In this document: one piece after another, positions 1 to 8,448 of the stretch
Numbering within the stretch: position 1 is the stretch's first letter
Layout of the letters: the number at the start of each line of letters is the position of its first letter
Origin: Bacillota bacterium
GTDB taxonomy: Bacteria > Bacillota > Bacilli > Paenibacillales > Paenibacillaceae
Assembly: GCA_023386495.1 (NCBI GenBank)
Contig: JAEWJS010000026.1
Location: forward strand, 1 to 55,881
Length of the DNA: 55,881 nucleotides
Reading direction: 5' to 3'
Program-made: the position numbers and the translations under genes
Notes under the pieces: generated by a model
Told to the model about the DNA's origin: nothing
Database searches by the model: none
The model's input: the letters and a program-made list of their open reading frames with translations, nothing else

Positions 1-428
1 GAACCGAATAACGCGACCGGATATAGTTTGGCCCCGGAAGCGATCCCGACCGAAATCGCCCAGAACATGTAGACGATATCGAGTGGATCCTTGACCGCCG
101 TTCGGAACCGCACGATGCTAAGCGCTCCAACCATGCCGAGAGACAAAACGATGTTGGTGCTGATCGTCATGATGATCAGCGCCGTTATCATCGTCATCAA
201 TACGAAGGTAACGTTGTAATTATAGCTGTAAACGACGCCGCGAAACGTTTTGCGATAAATGTAGAAAATAAACAATCCGATCAAGAAGGATGAACCTAGA
301 CCTGAAAGGAGATCGAAATACGATACGCTGTTGAACGCATCAAGGTTCATGACGCTCTTCTTGAACATGTCCTGAAAATTAATCGCCTCACCCAAAACCT
401 TCAGCTCCATTCCCCTCAAATGCTCCAT
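1..428 (-). CDS. DUF4956 domain membrane protein, C-terminus cut by window edge
   Basis: Translating the minus strand from ATG 428 gives an open frame of 142 codons that runs off the left edge. It has about three hydrophobic segments (around residues 45-60, 75-100 and 115-135) and the run ALSIVRFRTAVKDPLDIVYM, which is typical of DUF4956 proteins. That family usually sits beside VTC-type polyphosphate polymerase and CotH genes, as it does here. Its function is unknown. It lies 32 bases after the VTC gene and is probably the next gene of the pel operon. The start is preceded by a modest AGGTAGGT; ATG 410 is the alternative. Confidence 0.8.
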   Translation of the reverse strand, partial: MEHLRGMELKVLGEAINFQDMFKKSVMNLDAFNSVSYFDLLSGLGSSFLIGLFIFYIYRKTFRGVVYSYNYNVTFVLMTMITALIIMTISTNIVLSLGMVGALSIVRFRTAVKDPLDIVYMFWAISVGIASGAKLYPVALFG

Positions 429-460
429 TACCTACCTGCAACTTCCTGTTGCCGATTGCA

Positions 461-1171
461 CTACCGTCGAAAGTGAATCATGCCAAGTTCGCGGCACAAT
501 ACGTATTTCGAGATGGTTGATCGAACCGCGTTCGATGGTTGTGCGAGAACCCGGATCATATCGGGCAAAAATTCATTGTATTTGATCTCTAAGATCGTCC
601 GGGTAGGTTCCAAGGCTTCGACAAAGGCAATACCCGGATCGAACAAATCGCTACTGTTCACGGAACCTGACAATTTCTTGTCGAACGTAATGCGAACCTC
701 ACCGGCTTCGTAAGTATAAGCCTCTCTCGTGTAGTCTACGATCGTGACGGGACGAAAGCCTCGGCTGCTGACCGCATGGACAAATTCCTTCACAAGCTTG
801 ATTTCTGACCGAAGAAACGGCTTCAAATCGCCAGCTAACAAGCAATCGTATTGGTCGCGGCTAAGGCCTGCCGACTCCTTGCAGACATAATCCCCGAACT
901 TGCTCTTCCTCTCAAGCTTGATCACGCGATCCGAGCCGTTATAGATTCGGATGCGGTACTTCTCGCGGCCGAATACCCCATTGTTCTTATCGTGAAGCGC
1001 GTGATCTTGTGGCCCGTCATAGTAGAGGCTGCGAATACCATAGCCTTCACGACCGCCGGAGTGGCCGTCGATGGGAAGTAGGGCAGACACCCGGCTGCGG
1101 AGCATGGCATACTCGAGCGGATGAATGTAATACTTCAGTTCATGCCGGAGCTTCCGACCAAGAAATTCCAT
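461..1171 (-). CDS. VTC-domain polyphosphate polymerase-like protein
   Basis: This 236-residue protein has the sequence pattern of the VTC tunnel domain: RHELKYYI near the N-terminus, LYYDGP, KYRIRIYN, IKLERKSK, RITFDKK and ILEIKYNEFLP, with the basic and acidic residues that line the tunnel in yeast Vtc4. Yeast VTC makes inorganic polyphosphate from ATP; the activity of bacterial members is mostly assumed. No membrane segment is visible, so it probably acts at the inner face of the membrane, perhaps with the DUF4956 protein. The ATG at 1171 follows AAGGGTGA by 6 bases, and the upstream fusion gene ends 2 bases before it, so translation is probably coupled. Confidence 0.85.
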   Translation of the reverse strand: MEFLGRKLRHELKYYIHPLEYAMLRSRVSALLPIDGHSGGREGYGIRSLYYDGPQDHALHDKNNGVFGREKYRIRIYNGSDRVIKLERKSKFGDYVCKESAGLSRDQYDCLLAGDLKPFLRSEIKLVKEFVHAVSSRGFRPVTIVDYTREAYTYEAGEVRITFDKKLSGSVNSSDLFDPGIAFVEALEPTRTILEIKYNEFLPDMIRVLAQPSNAVRSTISKYVLCRELGMIHFRR

Positions 1172-1172
1172 C

Positions 1173-4100
1173 TCATTTCACCCTTATCTCGCGAACGCCG
1201 TAGTAAGTAATTCCATCTGTATCCATAGTCTGATCAAATGATTGCTGTTCATGCCCGGATGCGTCTCGTGCGATGACTTTCCAATAGTAGGCTCCGGGAG
1301 TCAACTCATTCAGCTTGACGCTCGTCTCCCGAATATCCATACGTTTGTCGACTATGTCTGTAAATCCGGGATCCTCCGCAAGCAGCCAATCATAATGAAG
1401 TTCCTCACCTTGCAAGTCGAAGCTGGGCGACCAGACGAATTCATAACCTTGTTGTTCTACGATTAAGTCGCCAAGAAAGAACGGCTTGGGCCTTTCGATG
1501 TCTGCTGCGAATCGCTCCAGCGAACGGAGTGGCGTAGTCGCGATCTTCTCCAACTCACTCTTCATCTCGTGAATGGGGATAGGAAGGAAGCCCTTATCCG
1601 GCGAACTCGTGATGACAGGCAGAACAGGCGCGTACTTATCGATTTGAATGGCGATGGCTTCTTTGTTGAAGGTTGACGCATACAGTTCGTCGACCTTGTC
1701 CTTCAATAGCTGGACATTATTCTTATACCGAAAGAAACGGTTGTGCAGGACGCCGCCCCAATAGTTGCTAATGCCGGCTTGATACTCACTGATGCTTTTA
1801 ACCGAACGTTGCAATTCCCACGCACCATCATAGTCCCATGGGATAAAGTACCATTTGGTAGAGTTCAAAGGCGAATAGAGCAAGTAGTTATGCGCGTCCG
1901 TATCCATGTTGTCCATCAGGATGTTCATAGCTAGCCAGGTTAAGTAGTTATCGAGATCAAAATGTTCGGCGATGACCTCATCGATAGGGATCGATAGATT
2001 ATTGACATCCTCCAGCATTGCAATTAGTTTGTCATGATCTTCCCTTCCCTGTATCTCCAGGTATTTCTCGAATGCTGCCTTATCGTAGGTAGGATCCGAT
2101 TGCGACTTAATGGCATCTGGATACCGGAAAAATTCAAAAAATTCAGCCTTATACAACTGACCGTAAGGATCTAACCAATGGTTCTTTAAGAACATCTCGT
2201 TCGGATTCTCGATATGCGTGTAGAGACCGTAATCTTCGAAACGGGATGTGGAAAAGTGGCCGCTAGATAGATCCTTGACGTAGAGTCTTACAAACTGCGT
2301 GCGCAGACTGATCATGTCGGGCAGCGTCTCCATGAGGTCATAGCTAAGTTTATTGCGGATACGCGAAGCATCGGACGGATGCTTATTCAAATTCAAGATG
2401 CGTTGTTCGTGCCACAGACCAGCTTGGTCGTTCAACCGGATTTTGTACGAGCGTTGGGATTTGTACCGAGCCGAGTTACCGCGAAGCGAAATTTTGCCGT
2501 TTGCTTCGGATGCGGCGTAGCCGAACATGCCGTTCTTCGGCCCGCTTCCGTCTGCGGCTCCTTCTTGCATAATGATCTTTAGTACGCCTTCTGCCATTCC
2601 TCTTTCGATTCGATTAAGCTCGTACCAATCGATAGTATCGTTATCCGATGTATCAGGGAGAATCGTAAGATACAGCGGAATGATCGAATCGTCGACATCG
2701 CGCTCATAGAGTCGCTTGTCTTCAAGCTTGTCCATAATCGACGGTGTCGCGACGCTCGGCTCCTCCTGAGGCAACTCCTTTGCCAAAGAGATGTCTGAAA
2801 CGCTGTCCGTACATGCCGTCAACAACATGATCGCTGCAACCACCATAGCGGCATGGGTAGCCGACTTGCGACCCCAACGCTTATAGAATGGAGTCTTTTT
2901 CTTGACCGCAATAGGCTGCGAGCAAAACGTATAATAATCGATATTCCGAACATAGAATACAAGCCGCATGAGGGCGAGAACGAGAAACAGGAAGGAAGCA
3001 ACGAACATGCCGGTACCATCGAAACCTTTGACCATAGCAAAGTATGAAAGTGTAGCATTCATGAGGACGTATAGCCCGCTAATCAAGAGCACACCCTTTC
3101 GGTCATCGAAATAGAGCAAAATCAATAAGACGATAAAGGAAATAATGAACAAATAATAGCCTAAAACAAGAATATTGAAGGTCTCGAGCTGGGCCATCGT
3201 AAATCCGATTGCAGGCAGCAGCTTGATTCCGACCGCGATGCAGATAACTGTGAACAGTAATTGAACCTCCATGATAAAACTGAGTTCCTGCATCAGCGTG
3301 CGCTGCATATCCTTCTTAGCTCGCTCGATATCCGAATATGTGCCGCTGTTCAGAATGCGATCGTAATAGTCGCGGAACTTCTCATAAAAAGAGGTTTCGA
3401 CCGATACGACGAAGGTGACGAGCGTCGGTACGACTGTCAGGTACGCATAGAATACCGGAAGGTCATAGAACGGCGAAATGGCATATTTCTCTGCTACGCG
3501 CGCTCCCAGCGGTCCGAACCAGTAGATAAAACTATGGATATACACGCCCGAGTAGAAAAAGGTGCCAATAAAGAACAAGGAAGGGAATTTACCGAAGTAA
3601 GACAAGAAATCGAAGTACACACGACTCGACTTCTTCGGGAATTTCTGTTCAAAATGAATAGAGCATAGCAGTAAGATGATGAAAAATCCGACATCCAGCG
3701 CAACGAGTACGGTTTCTGCGTTATCATAGGAGGTGTGGAACAATAATCCCCACGCTAAACAGATCGCAATCACGATCCCGCAGCCGAAATTTCGAACGAT
3801 TCGTCGATAGTCCTTCAAGGCTGATAGGTGAACGGCCTGGATCCAAATCACGACCAGTTCCGCGAACAGGAAGTAAGCCGCGATCTTATAGCCGAAACTT
3901 GTGGGCAGGTCATGAAGGAACGTCCATGCGACTATCATGCCGAGCGGGAGGCACACGGCGATTGCTCCATAGTAGGATGATAGCAGATGCTCCAACTTGC
4001 GCATATACATCATGTCGGCAATGAAACGCGTAAGGAGCATGGACAGTCCGCCTGTAATCAAGACGGAGAAAATAAACGCGTAAACCACCGTTGTCAGGAA

Positions 4101-4283
4101 AAGCTCACGATCAAGGAAATCAGCTCCGGACCGTACCATCATCCACTGCATAATCACAATCATGACCATGCAGAGCACCATAGGGCCGATCGTCGTGACT
4201 GACGAGAAGGCATATGCTTTGGCGCTGCTGATCAAGCCTTGCTCGCGGAACAGCTTCCGGAGTTCAAAGCCGATGCCTGCCAT
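1173..4283 (-). CDS. pelG: PelG exopolysaccharide transporter fused to CotH kinase
   Basis: The single 1036-residue frame has two parts. Residues 1-460 are PelG: it opens MAGIGFELRKLF and has about twelve membrane segments; PelG is the flippase-like exporter of Pel. Residues 500-1036 are a CotH-family kinase domain with GNSARYKSQRSYKIRLN, DNMDTDAHNYLLY and FIPWDYDGAW; CotH proteins are atypical kinases, known to phosphorylate spore-coat proteins in Bacillus. Between them lies a basic stretch, a hydrophobic run and LLTAC (Cys491), which reads as a lipoprotein signal from a once separate CotH gene. After PelG's last helix this segment would place the kinase outside the cell. ATG 4283 follows GGGGG by 6 bases and overlaps the pelF stop (TAATG). 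The final 80 or so residues look like a fibronectin-type sandwich. Confidence 0.85.
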   Translation of the reverse strand: MAGIGFELRKLFREQGLISSAKAYAFSSVTTIGPMVLCMVMIVIMQWMMVRSGADFLDRELFLTTVVYAFIFSVLITGGLSMLLTRFIADMMYMRKLEHLLSSYYGAIAVCLPLGMIVAWTFLHDLPTSFGYKIAAYFLFAELVVIWIQAVHLSALKDYRRIVRNFGCGIVIAICLAWGLLFHTSYDNAETVLVALDVGFFIILLLCSIHFEQKFPKKSSRVYFDFLSYFGKFPSLFFIGTFFYSGVYIHSFIYWFGPLGARVAEKYAISPFYDLPVFYAYLTVVPTLVTFVVSVETSFYEKFRDYYDRILNSGTYSDIERAKKDMQRTLMQELSFIMEVQLLFTVICIAVGIKLLPAIGFTMAQLETFNILVLGYYLFIISFIVLLILLYFDDRKGVLLISGLYVLMNATLSYFAMVKGFDGTGMFVASFLFLVLALMRLVFYVRNIDYYTFCSQPIAVKKKTPFYKRWGRKSATHAAMVVAAIMLLTACTDSVSDISLAKELPQEEPSVATPSIMDKLEDKRLYERDVDDSIIPLYLTILPDTSDNDTIDWYELNRIERGMAEGVLKIIMQEGAADGSGPKNGMFGYAASEANGKISLRGNSARYKSQRSYKIRLNDQAGLWHEQRILNLNKHPSDASRIRNKLSYDLMETLPDMISLRTQFVRLYVKDLSSGHFSTSRFEDYGLYTHIENPNEMFLKNHWLDPYGQLYKAEFFEFFRYPDAIKSQSDPTYDKAAFEKYLEIQGREDHDKLIAMLEDVNNLSIPIDEVIAEHFDLDNYLTWLAMNILMDNMDTDAHNYLLYSPLNSTKWYFIPWDYDGAWELQRSVKSISEYQAGISNYWGGVLHNRFFRYKNNVQLLKDKVDELYASTFNKEAIAIQIDKYAPVLPVITSSPDKGFLPIPIHEMKSELEKIATTPLRSLERFAADIERPKPFFLGDLIVEQQGYEFVWSPSFDLQGEELHYDWLLAEDPGFTDIVDKRMDIRETSVKLNELTPGAYYWKVIARDASGHEQQSFDQTMDTDGITYYGVREIRVK

Positions 4284-5704
4284 TATAATCCCCCTTCGTA
4301 TCGGGCGTAAGTATCTCGATAGCGTCCAATGAACATTTCGCGCGTGTACAGCTTGCGTGCGCGCATCAGACCGTTGCGTCCCATTTCTTTGCGAAGCTTC
4401 TCGTTCTTGCACAACCGGACGACTGCAGCTGCCATCTGGTCATAATGCATGACCGGCACCACATAACCGGAGTGCCCGATTTCGTCATCTGTTCCTTCCA
4501 ACAGCTCGCGACAGCTTCCTACGTCTGTCGTGACGCAGGGCTTGGCACATGCCATCGCTTCGAGTACAGCAAGCGGCATACCTTCGCTGATGCTGGAGAG
4601 GAGGATAATGTCCAGCTTGGGCATATAGTCGGCAACTTGCACCTCTCCGGTGAAAAAGACGTCTGAGACTTGAAGCGCCTCGACGAGTTTCAGACACTCG
4701 TCCAAATATTCTTCGTCCTCTTGCGACGGGCCCATGATGTACAATTTTGCATTCGGAACTTCACGCTTGACGAGGGCGAAGCTATGAATCATAGTCTTGA
4801 TATCTTTAATCGGAACGACGCGCACGATGGCACCGAGTCTTACGATGCCGTCCGGAGAGGCCGGTGCCTGCGCGATGGCCTCGTAAGCGGCGAGATTGAC
4901 TCCGTTCGGGATGATTCGGATCTTAGCTGGGTCGCATCCCAGCTCGATCTCGATCTCGCGATTGCGGTTAAACAACGATATGACCTCGTCTGCTGCTTCG
5001 TAGGCGCATTCGGATAAACGATAAAAGTACTCGATCCACAAGTCTTTGAAGTAGCCTTTGACCCAACCGGCTTTAATAATTTCCTCTTCGCGCTCGCGTG
5101 AGTAGATGCCGTGCTCAGTCACGATGAACGGCTTGCCGTGAAGCTGCTTGGCGAGCGAACCGATGACTCCTGCATATCCAGTGGATGCGCTGTGATAAAG
5201 ATCAGCATGCGGAATATCGTGGCGTAAGGAGATAAACAGCGGCAGAACCATCGAACGAACGGTCCAGAACATCTCCGTGAAGGGGACCTGTTCGTACTTA
5301 TTGCGGCACAGCTCGACAAGGATATCGAAGTAATCCTTGCTCATCAGAAAGTCGGCAGCCGCTTTGAATTTCTCCGTTCGAAGCAGTTGGAACATGCCGG
5401 TCCAATTCACTTCCTTTCCTCCGCCGAGCAGTGAGCGGAAAGATGCGCGCTGCTCGGCCGTCAGCCGAAAGCGGTGACCCCATTCTCCTTCTTCGCGCAG
5501 ATAGGCATCGAGGAAAGTTTCTTTCACGCTTCTGACGTTAGGAGGGAGTTTATATTTGAATTGCTTTCGCATTCGTTCCTGTGCGCCGATCGTGTATACG
5601 GTGAACTCATGCTCGGGCATGTTCGCGATCAACGAGTGGATCCAGCTTGATACGCCACCTGTTACATAGGGGTACGAGCCTTCGGCGATGATACAGATAT
5701 GCAT
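4283..5704 (-). CDS. pelF: PelF family 4 glycosyltransferase
   Basis: PelF is the cytosolic glycosyltransferase that polymerises Pel from UDP-sugar (UDP-GalNAc/GlcNAc in studied systems). The 473-residue protein starts MHICIIAEGSYPYVTGGVSS, the usual PelF opening with the glycine-rich acceptor loop, and has the GT4 donor-site EX7E motif in EGMPLAVLEAMACAKP near residue 385. HGIYSRERE and PNGVN are further family marks. Length is close to known PelF (about 500). It starts 4 bases after the upstream PelA-like gene and shares one base with pelG, so it is in the middle of a coupled operon. Confidence 0.9.
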   Translation of the reverse strand: MHICIIAEGSYPYVTGGVSSWIHSLIANMPEHEFTVYTIGAQERMRKQFKYKLPPNVRSVKETFLDAYLREEGEWGHRFRLTAEQRASFRSLLGGGKEVNWTGMFQLLRTEKFKAAADFLMSKDYFDILVELCRNKYEQVPFTEMFWTVRSMVLPLFISLRHDIPHADLYHSASTGYAGVIGSLAKQLHGKPFIVTEHGIYSREREEEIIKAGWVKGYFKDLWIEYFYRLSECAYEAADEVISLFNRNREIEIELGCDPAKIRIIPNGVNLAAYEAIAQAPASPDGIVRLGAIVRVVPIKDIKTMIHSFALVKREVPNAKLYIMGPSQEDEEYLDECLKLVEALQVSDVFFTGEVQVADYMPKLDIILLSSISEGMPLAVLEAMACAKPCVTTDVGSCRELLEGTDDEIGHSGYVVPVMHYDQMAAAVVRLCKNEKLRKEMGRNGLMRARKLYTREMFIGRYRDTYARYEGGL

Positions 5705-5708
5705 GCTC

Positions 5709-7544
5709 CTAGCCTCCGAGTCGGATTATGAAATTCGCTTTGACGGCTTTGACGATATACGTACCCTCATCAATCAAATCTACCGTGCAGTTCGTCGCGG
5801 ATAGAATCTTCTTATCCGTACGCAGAATATAATAAGCTTCGCCTTCGAAAGGGGAGATCGCGCCCGTCAACAAGCCGTCTTCGCGCTGCCAATCGACTGC
5901 TCTCGACAATGCTTTCTCCACTTCAATGCCAGCTTCGGCAGAAGTCTGCGGCCGAAGCCAGGGATACGTATCGTCTAATCGCTTCAACATCGTCGTGAAA
6001 GAATCGTACTTGCTTTCCCAAGATTGGTTATCGCTATCTCCTGCTTTAAGCACGTCGTTCGGTTGCACGACATGCGAGAAAATGCCGAGCGAAGTGAGGG
6101 CATTCGCTCCCGCCCATCGCATGAATAAAAGATCGTCATATCCAGAAGTGATACGAGGCAATTCCAAGATGCCATCCGAAGCGATTTCGTATTCTTGTAC
6201 GTAAGAGAAACCGGAGGCATCTTCCGCATACTGCGATGCGATGATGGCCATGTCGGGCCAAGCCTTCTTTAAGGCTTCACGGCCTTCGGGCGACAATGCA
6301 TGTGAGGGCGGGACATAGGATAGCAAGCGGTAACCTGGAAATGCTTGTTTGGCGAAGTCCAAAGATTCCGCAATTGCTAGTTCCATGTAACCCCTGTTGC
6401 TCCATGCAGACATTCCGTATTTGTCGGCAGCAGCCCGATCCGAGACAAGCGATTGATGGTTGAAGCCATGCAGGCCGATCTCGCCGCCGCTCTTGATGAC
6501 CTCTCGTCCGTAGGAGATGAGGCCGCTCAGATCCTCGTCGATCGGATCGTTAAACGGAGGGGATACCTTGTCATTGTACGATTGCATTAGCACGGCAGTA
6601 TATTCGGCGTCGTATTTTTTCGCGGCCTTAAGCATATCCGGCCACCAGATGTCTTTGAAGAAGCGGACGCGGTCGCGATTGTATGCCTCGAAGAGGGCCG
6701 GATCGAACGTATTGGCAATCGGTGCAGGGAAGTAATCGATATACAACAATTTAGAATTGAAAATCGGATAGATGAATTCCGGTTCCAGCATACTGAGGGC
6801 TCCGGAGATTAAGCCGCGGTTTGTTTTTTCTTGCAGCATTGTGCCGTTGAATACCATGAATTTCCCTTGCCCATACGCATGATCCCACAGCAACGGAATG
6901 CCCTCAGCGGATTTAGCGAGCACGCGGCTCTCGGCTTCCAGTTCGACGCGTAGCGATAAATTTTGGATGAAATCCCCGTCGATTGCGAGCCCCTGTTCGC
7001 CGATAAGTACGTTGGAGGTAAGTTCAATGCTGTGCTCCGTTCCGTAGCCGCCGACGTTGAGTATCCCCATCTTGCGATAGAGCTGATAGAACGCATCGTC
7101 AAGTTCGGGAGTTGTCGTAATGAATACATACCCTCCGTCCTCGACATAACGAGCGAGAGCGGCCGGATTGAATGGTTCTAATTTGGAAGAGGACAAGATG
7201 ACCGCGGCACAGCCGTCTGTCTGAAGTTCCTCTGCTGTACTTTCTTTGATCGGCATCTTCATGTAGTCTAGCACGCGTCTGACGTTGGCATGGATTCTCT
7301 CATAATAGCGGTTCGGGTCGTTCGGATCGTAGACCGTGCAATACGGTGAACCGGTTCGCTGTAACGCTGCTTGATCGGCGGCTTGAGGCCGCCAATCCTT
7401 CATCTCTTTCGTCATCTCATCGTTGCGGTTGAATTGGAGAAAATACTCGGAATTAGTGACTTGCACGGCACCTGCGAGCAGCAGTATGCAGAGAATGATG
7501 AGATAGACGTTACGATTTAATCGTAAGCTTGGCTTTTTGTTCAT
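5709..7544 (-). CDS. pelA: PelA-like DUF2194 protein (putative Pel deacetylase)
   Basis: The protein has 611 residues: a short cytosolic tail, one membrane segment (about 10-30), then an extracellular part. Residues 40-270 look like a glutamine-amidotransferase-like Rossmann domain, and 280-500 like a polysaccharide-deacetylase barrel, with GGEIGLHGFNHQSL near residue 355 supplying the His-x3-His metal motif of carbohydrate esterase 4. Gram-positive pel loci carry a PelA that has a deacetylase but lacks the hydrolase domain of Pseudomonas PelA; this fits. I could not place the usual Asp-Asp motif with certainty, so activity is inferred. ATG 7544 sits 9 bases after GGAGG; a start at 7574 would overlap pelE further and has no such site. 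Confidence 0.8.
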   Translation of the reverse strand: MNKKPSLRLNRNVYLIILCILLLAGAVQVTNSEYFLQFNRNDEMTKEMKDWRPQAADQAALQRTGSPYCTVYDPNDPNRYYERIHANVRRVLDYMKMPIKESTAEELQTDGCAAVILSSSKLEPFNPAALARYVEDGGYVFITTTPELDDAFYQLYRKMGILNVGGYGTEHSIELTSNVLIGEQGLAIDGDFIQNLSLRVELEAESRVLAKSAEGIPLLWDHAYGQGKFMVFNGTMLQEKTNRGLISGALSMLEPEFIYPIFNSKLLYIDYFPAPIANTFDPALFEAYNRDRVRFFKDIWWPDMLKAAKKYDAEYTAVLMQSYNDKVSPPFNDPIDEDLSGLISYGREVIKSGGEIGLHGFNHQSLVSDRAAADKYGMSAWSNRGYMELAIAESLDFAKQAFPGYRLLSYVPPSHALSPEGREALKKAWPDMAIIASQYAEDASGFSYVQEYEIASDGILELPRITSGYDDLLFMRWAGANALTSLGIFSHVVQPNDVLKAGDSDNQSWESKYDSFTTMLKRLDDTYPWLRPQTSAEAGIEVEKALSRAVDWQREDGLLTGAISPFEGEAYYILRTDKKILSATNCTVDLIDEGTYIVKAVKANFIIRLGG

Positions 7545-8448
7545 GTTGTGTTGCCTCCGTCCAAAAACGAACAATCTTCAGGGCATGATTCGATAATCGA
7601 ACGGTTGAACGCTTCAACCGTGACAAGGTCTCTTGAAGCAGCTCAAAGGATCGCATCACGTAATATACTTTCATTAAGGCGAGATAGGGAGCTTCGCTAT
7701 TTGGAAATTGCTCCAAATACGCTAACGCGGTATTCTCTGCGCTGACATATTCCCGCAGTTCTATGTCGATATTTATTTTCTCCTCGTATGCTTCCGCATA
7801 GGCGGCATCCGCAACCATGAGCTGTTGCAGGACAGTCGAGTACGTATACTTGTGCATGAGCAACGTGCGATCGTCGATAAAGCCCGAGCGCATATAGCTC
7901 TTCAGCACGGAGGCATAAGTTTGTAGGAAATAGGGGTCGCCAGCCTCATCTTCGTACTTCACCGCAAGCTCTTGCAGGGATAGGGTAAGCTTACGCTTGA
8001 TTTCGACGATCGCACTTACAGCATAATGCGAGGTTTCGGTGTCCTCGTTCGCGACGGCCATGCCGAGTACCTCTAAGTATTCAAAGGTATCCTGTTTAAG
8101 AAGGTCGATCATGACGCGTCTTCTGCTCGACAGATCGTTCACGAGGAGGGCTTCCTCAATCGGGACGACGTTGATCTCCTTCTCGGATTGGGGCTTCAAG
8201 TACAGTCGCGATTCTTCGGCGAGCGCATCCGTCTCGTGACGGAATATATCCAGCTCGAGATCGCGTCCGTATCGGTCATGCCCACCGTGCCACTTCTTGG
8301 ACCAGAAGAGAGGCAAGAAGAGACCGATCACGGGGAGACATGCCGCAAGCGCAAAGCGTGCGGACCATTCCCGCCAATCATTTCGGTAACGCAGTAAGAA
8401 AGCGATGGAACAGGCGACAATGTAGAGGAGCAGAATGTTTTCATACAT
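7510..8448 (-). CDS. pelE: PelE-like membrane protein with helical repeats
   Basis: This 312-residue protein begins MYENILLLYIVACSIAFLL, has a second membrane segment at about 30-50, and continues as a mostly helical soluble domain with TPR-like pairs (for example AYLEQFPNSEAPYLALMKVY). PelE in Pseudomonas has two membrane helices followed by TPRs and joins PelD to the glycosyltransferase PelF. Size, topology and place between pelD and pelA all agree, though sequence identity in this family is low. ATG 8448 overlaps the pelD stop by 8 bases; the far longer upstream frame lies inside pelD and was not used. Its end overlaps the next start by 35 bases. Confidence 0.75.
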   Translation of the reverse strand: MYENILLLYIVACSIAFLLRYRNDWREWSARFALAACLPVIGLFLPLFWSKKWHGGHDRYGRDLELDIFRHETDALAEESRLYLKPQSEKEINVVPIEEALLVNDLSSRRRVMIDLLKQDTFEYLEVLGMAVANEDTETSHYAVSAIVEIKRKLTLSLQELAVKYEDEAGDPYFLQTYASVLKSYMRSGFIDDRTLLMHKYTYSTVLQQLMVADAAYAEAYEEKINIDIELREYVSAENTALAYLEQFPNSEAPYLALMKVYYVMRSFELLQETLSRLKRSTVRLSNHALKIVRFWTEATQHEQKAKLTIKS

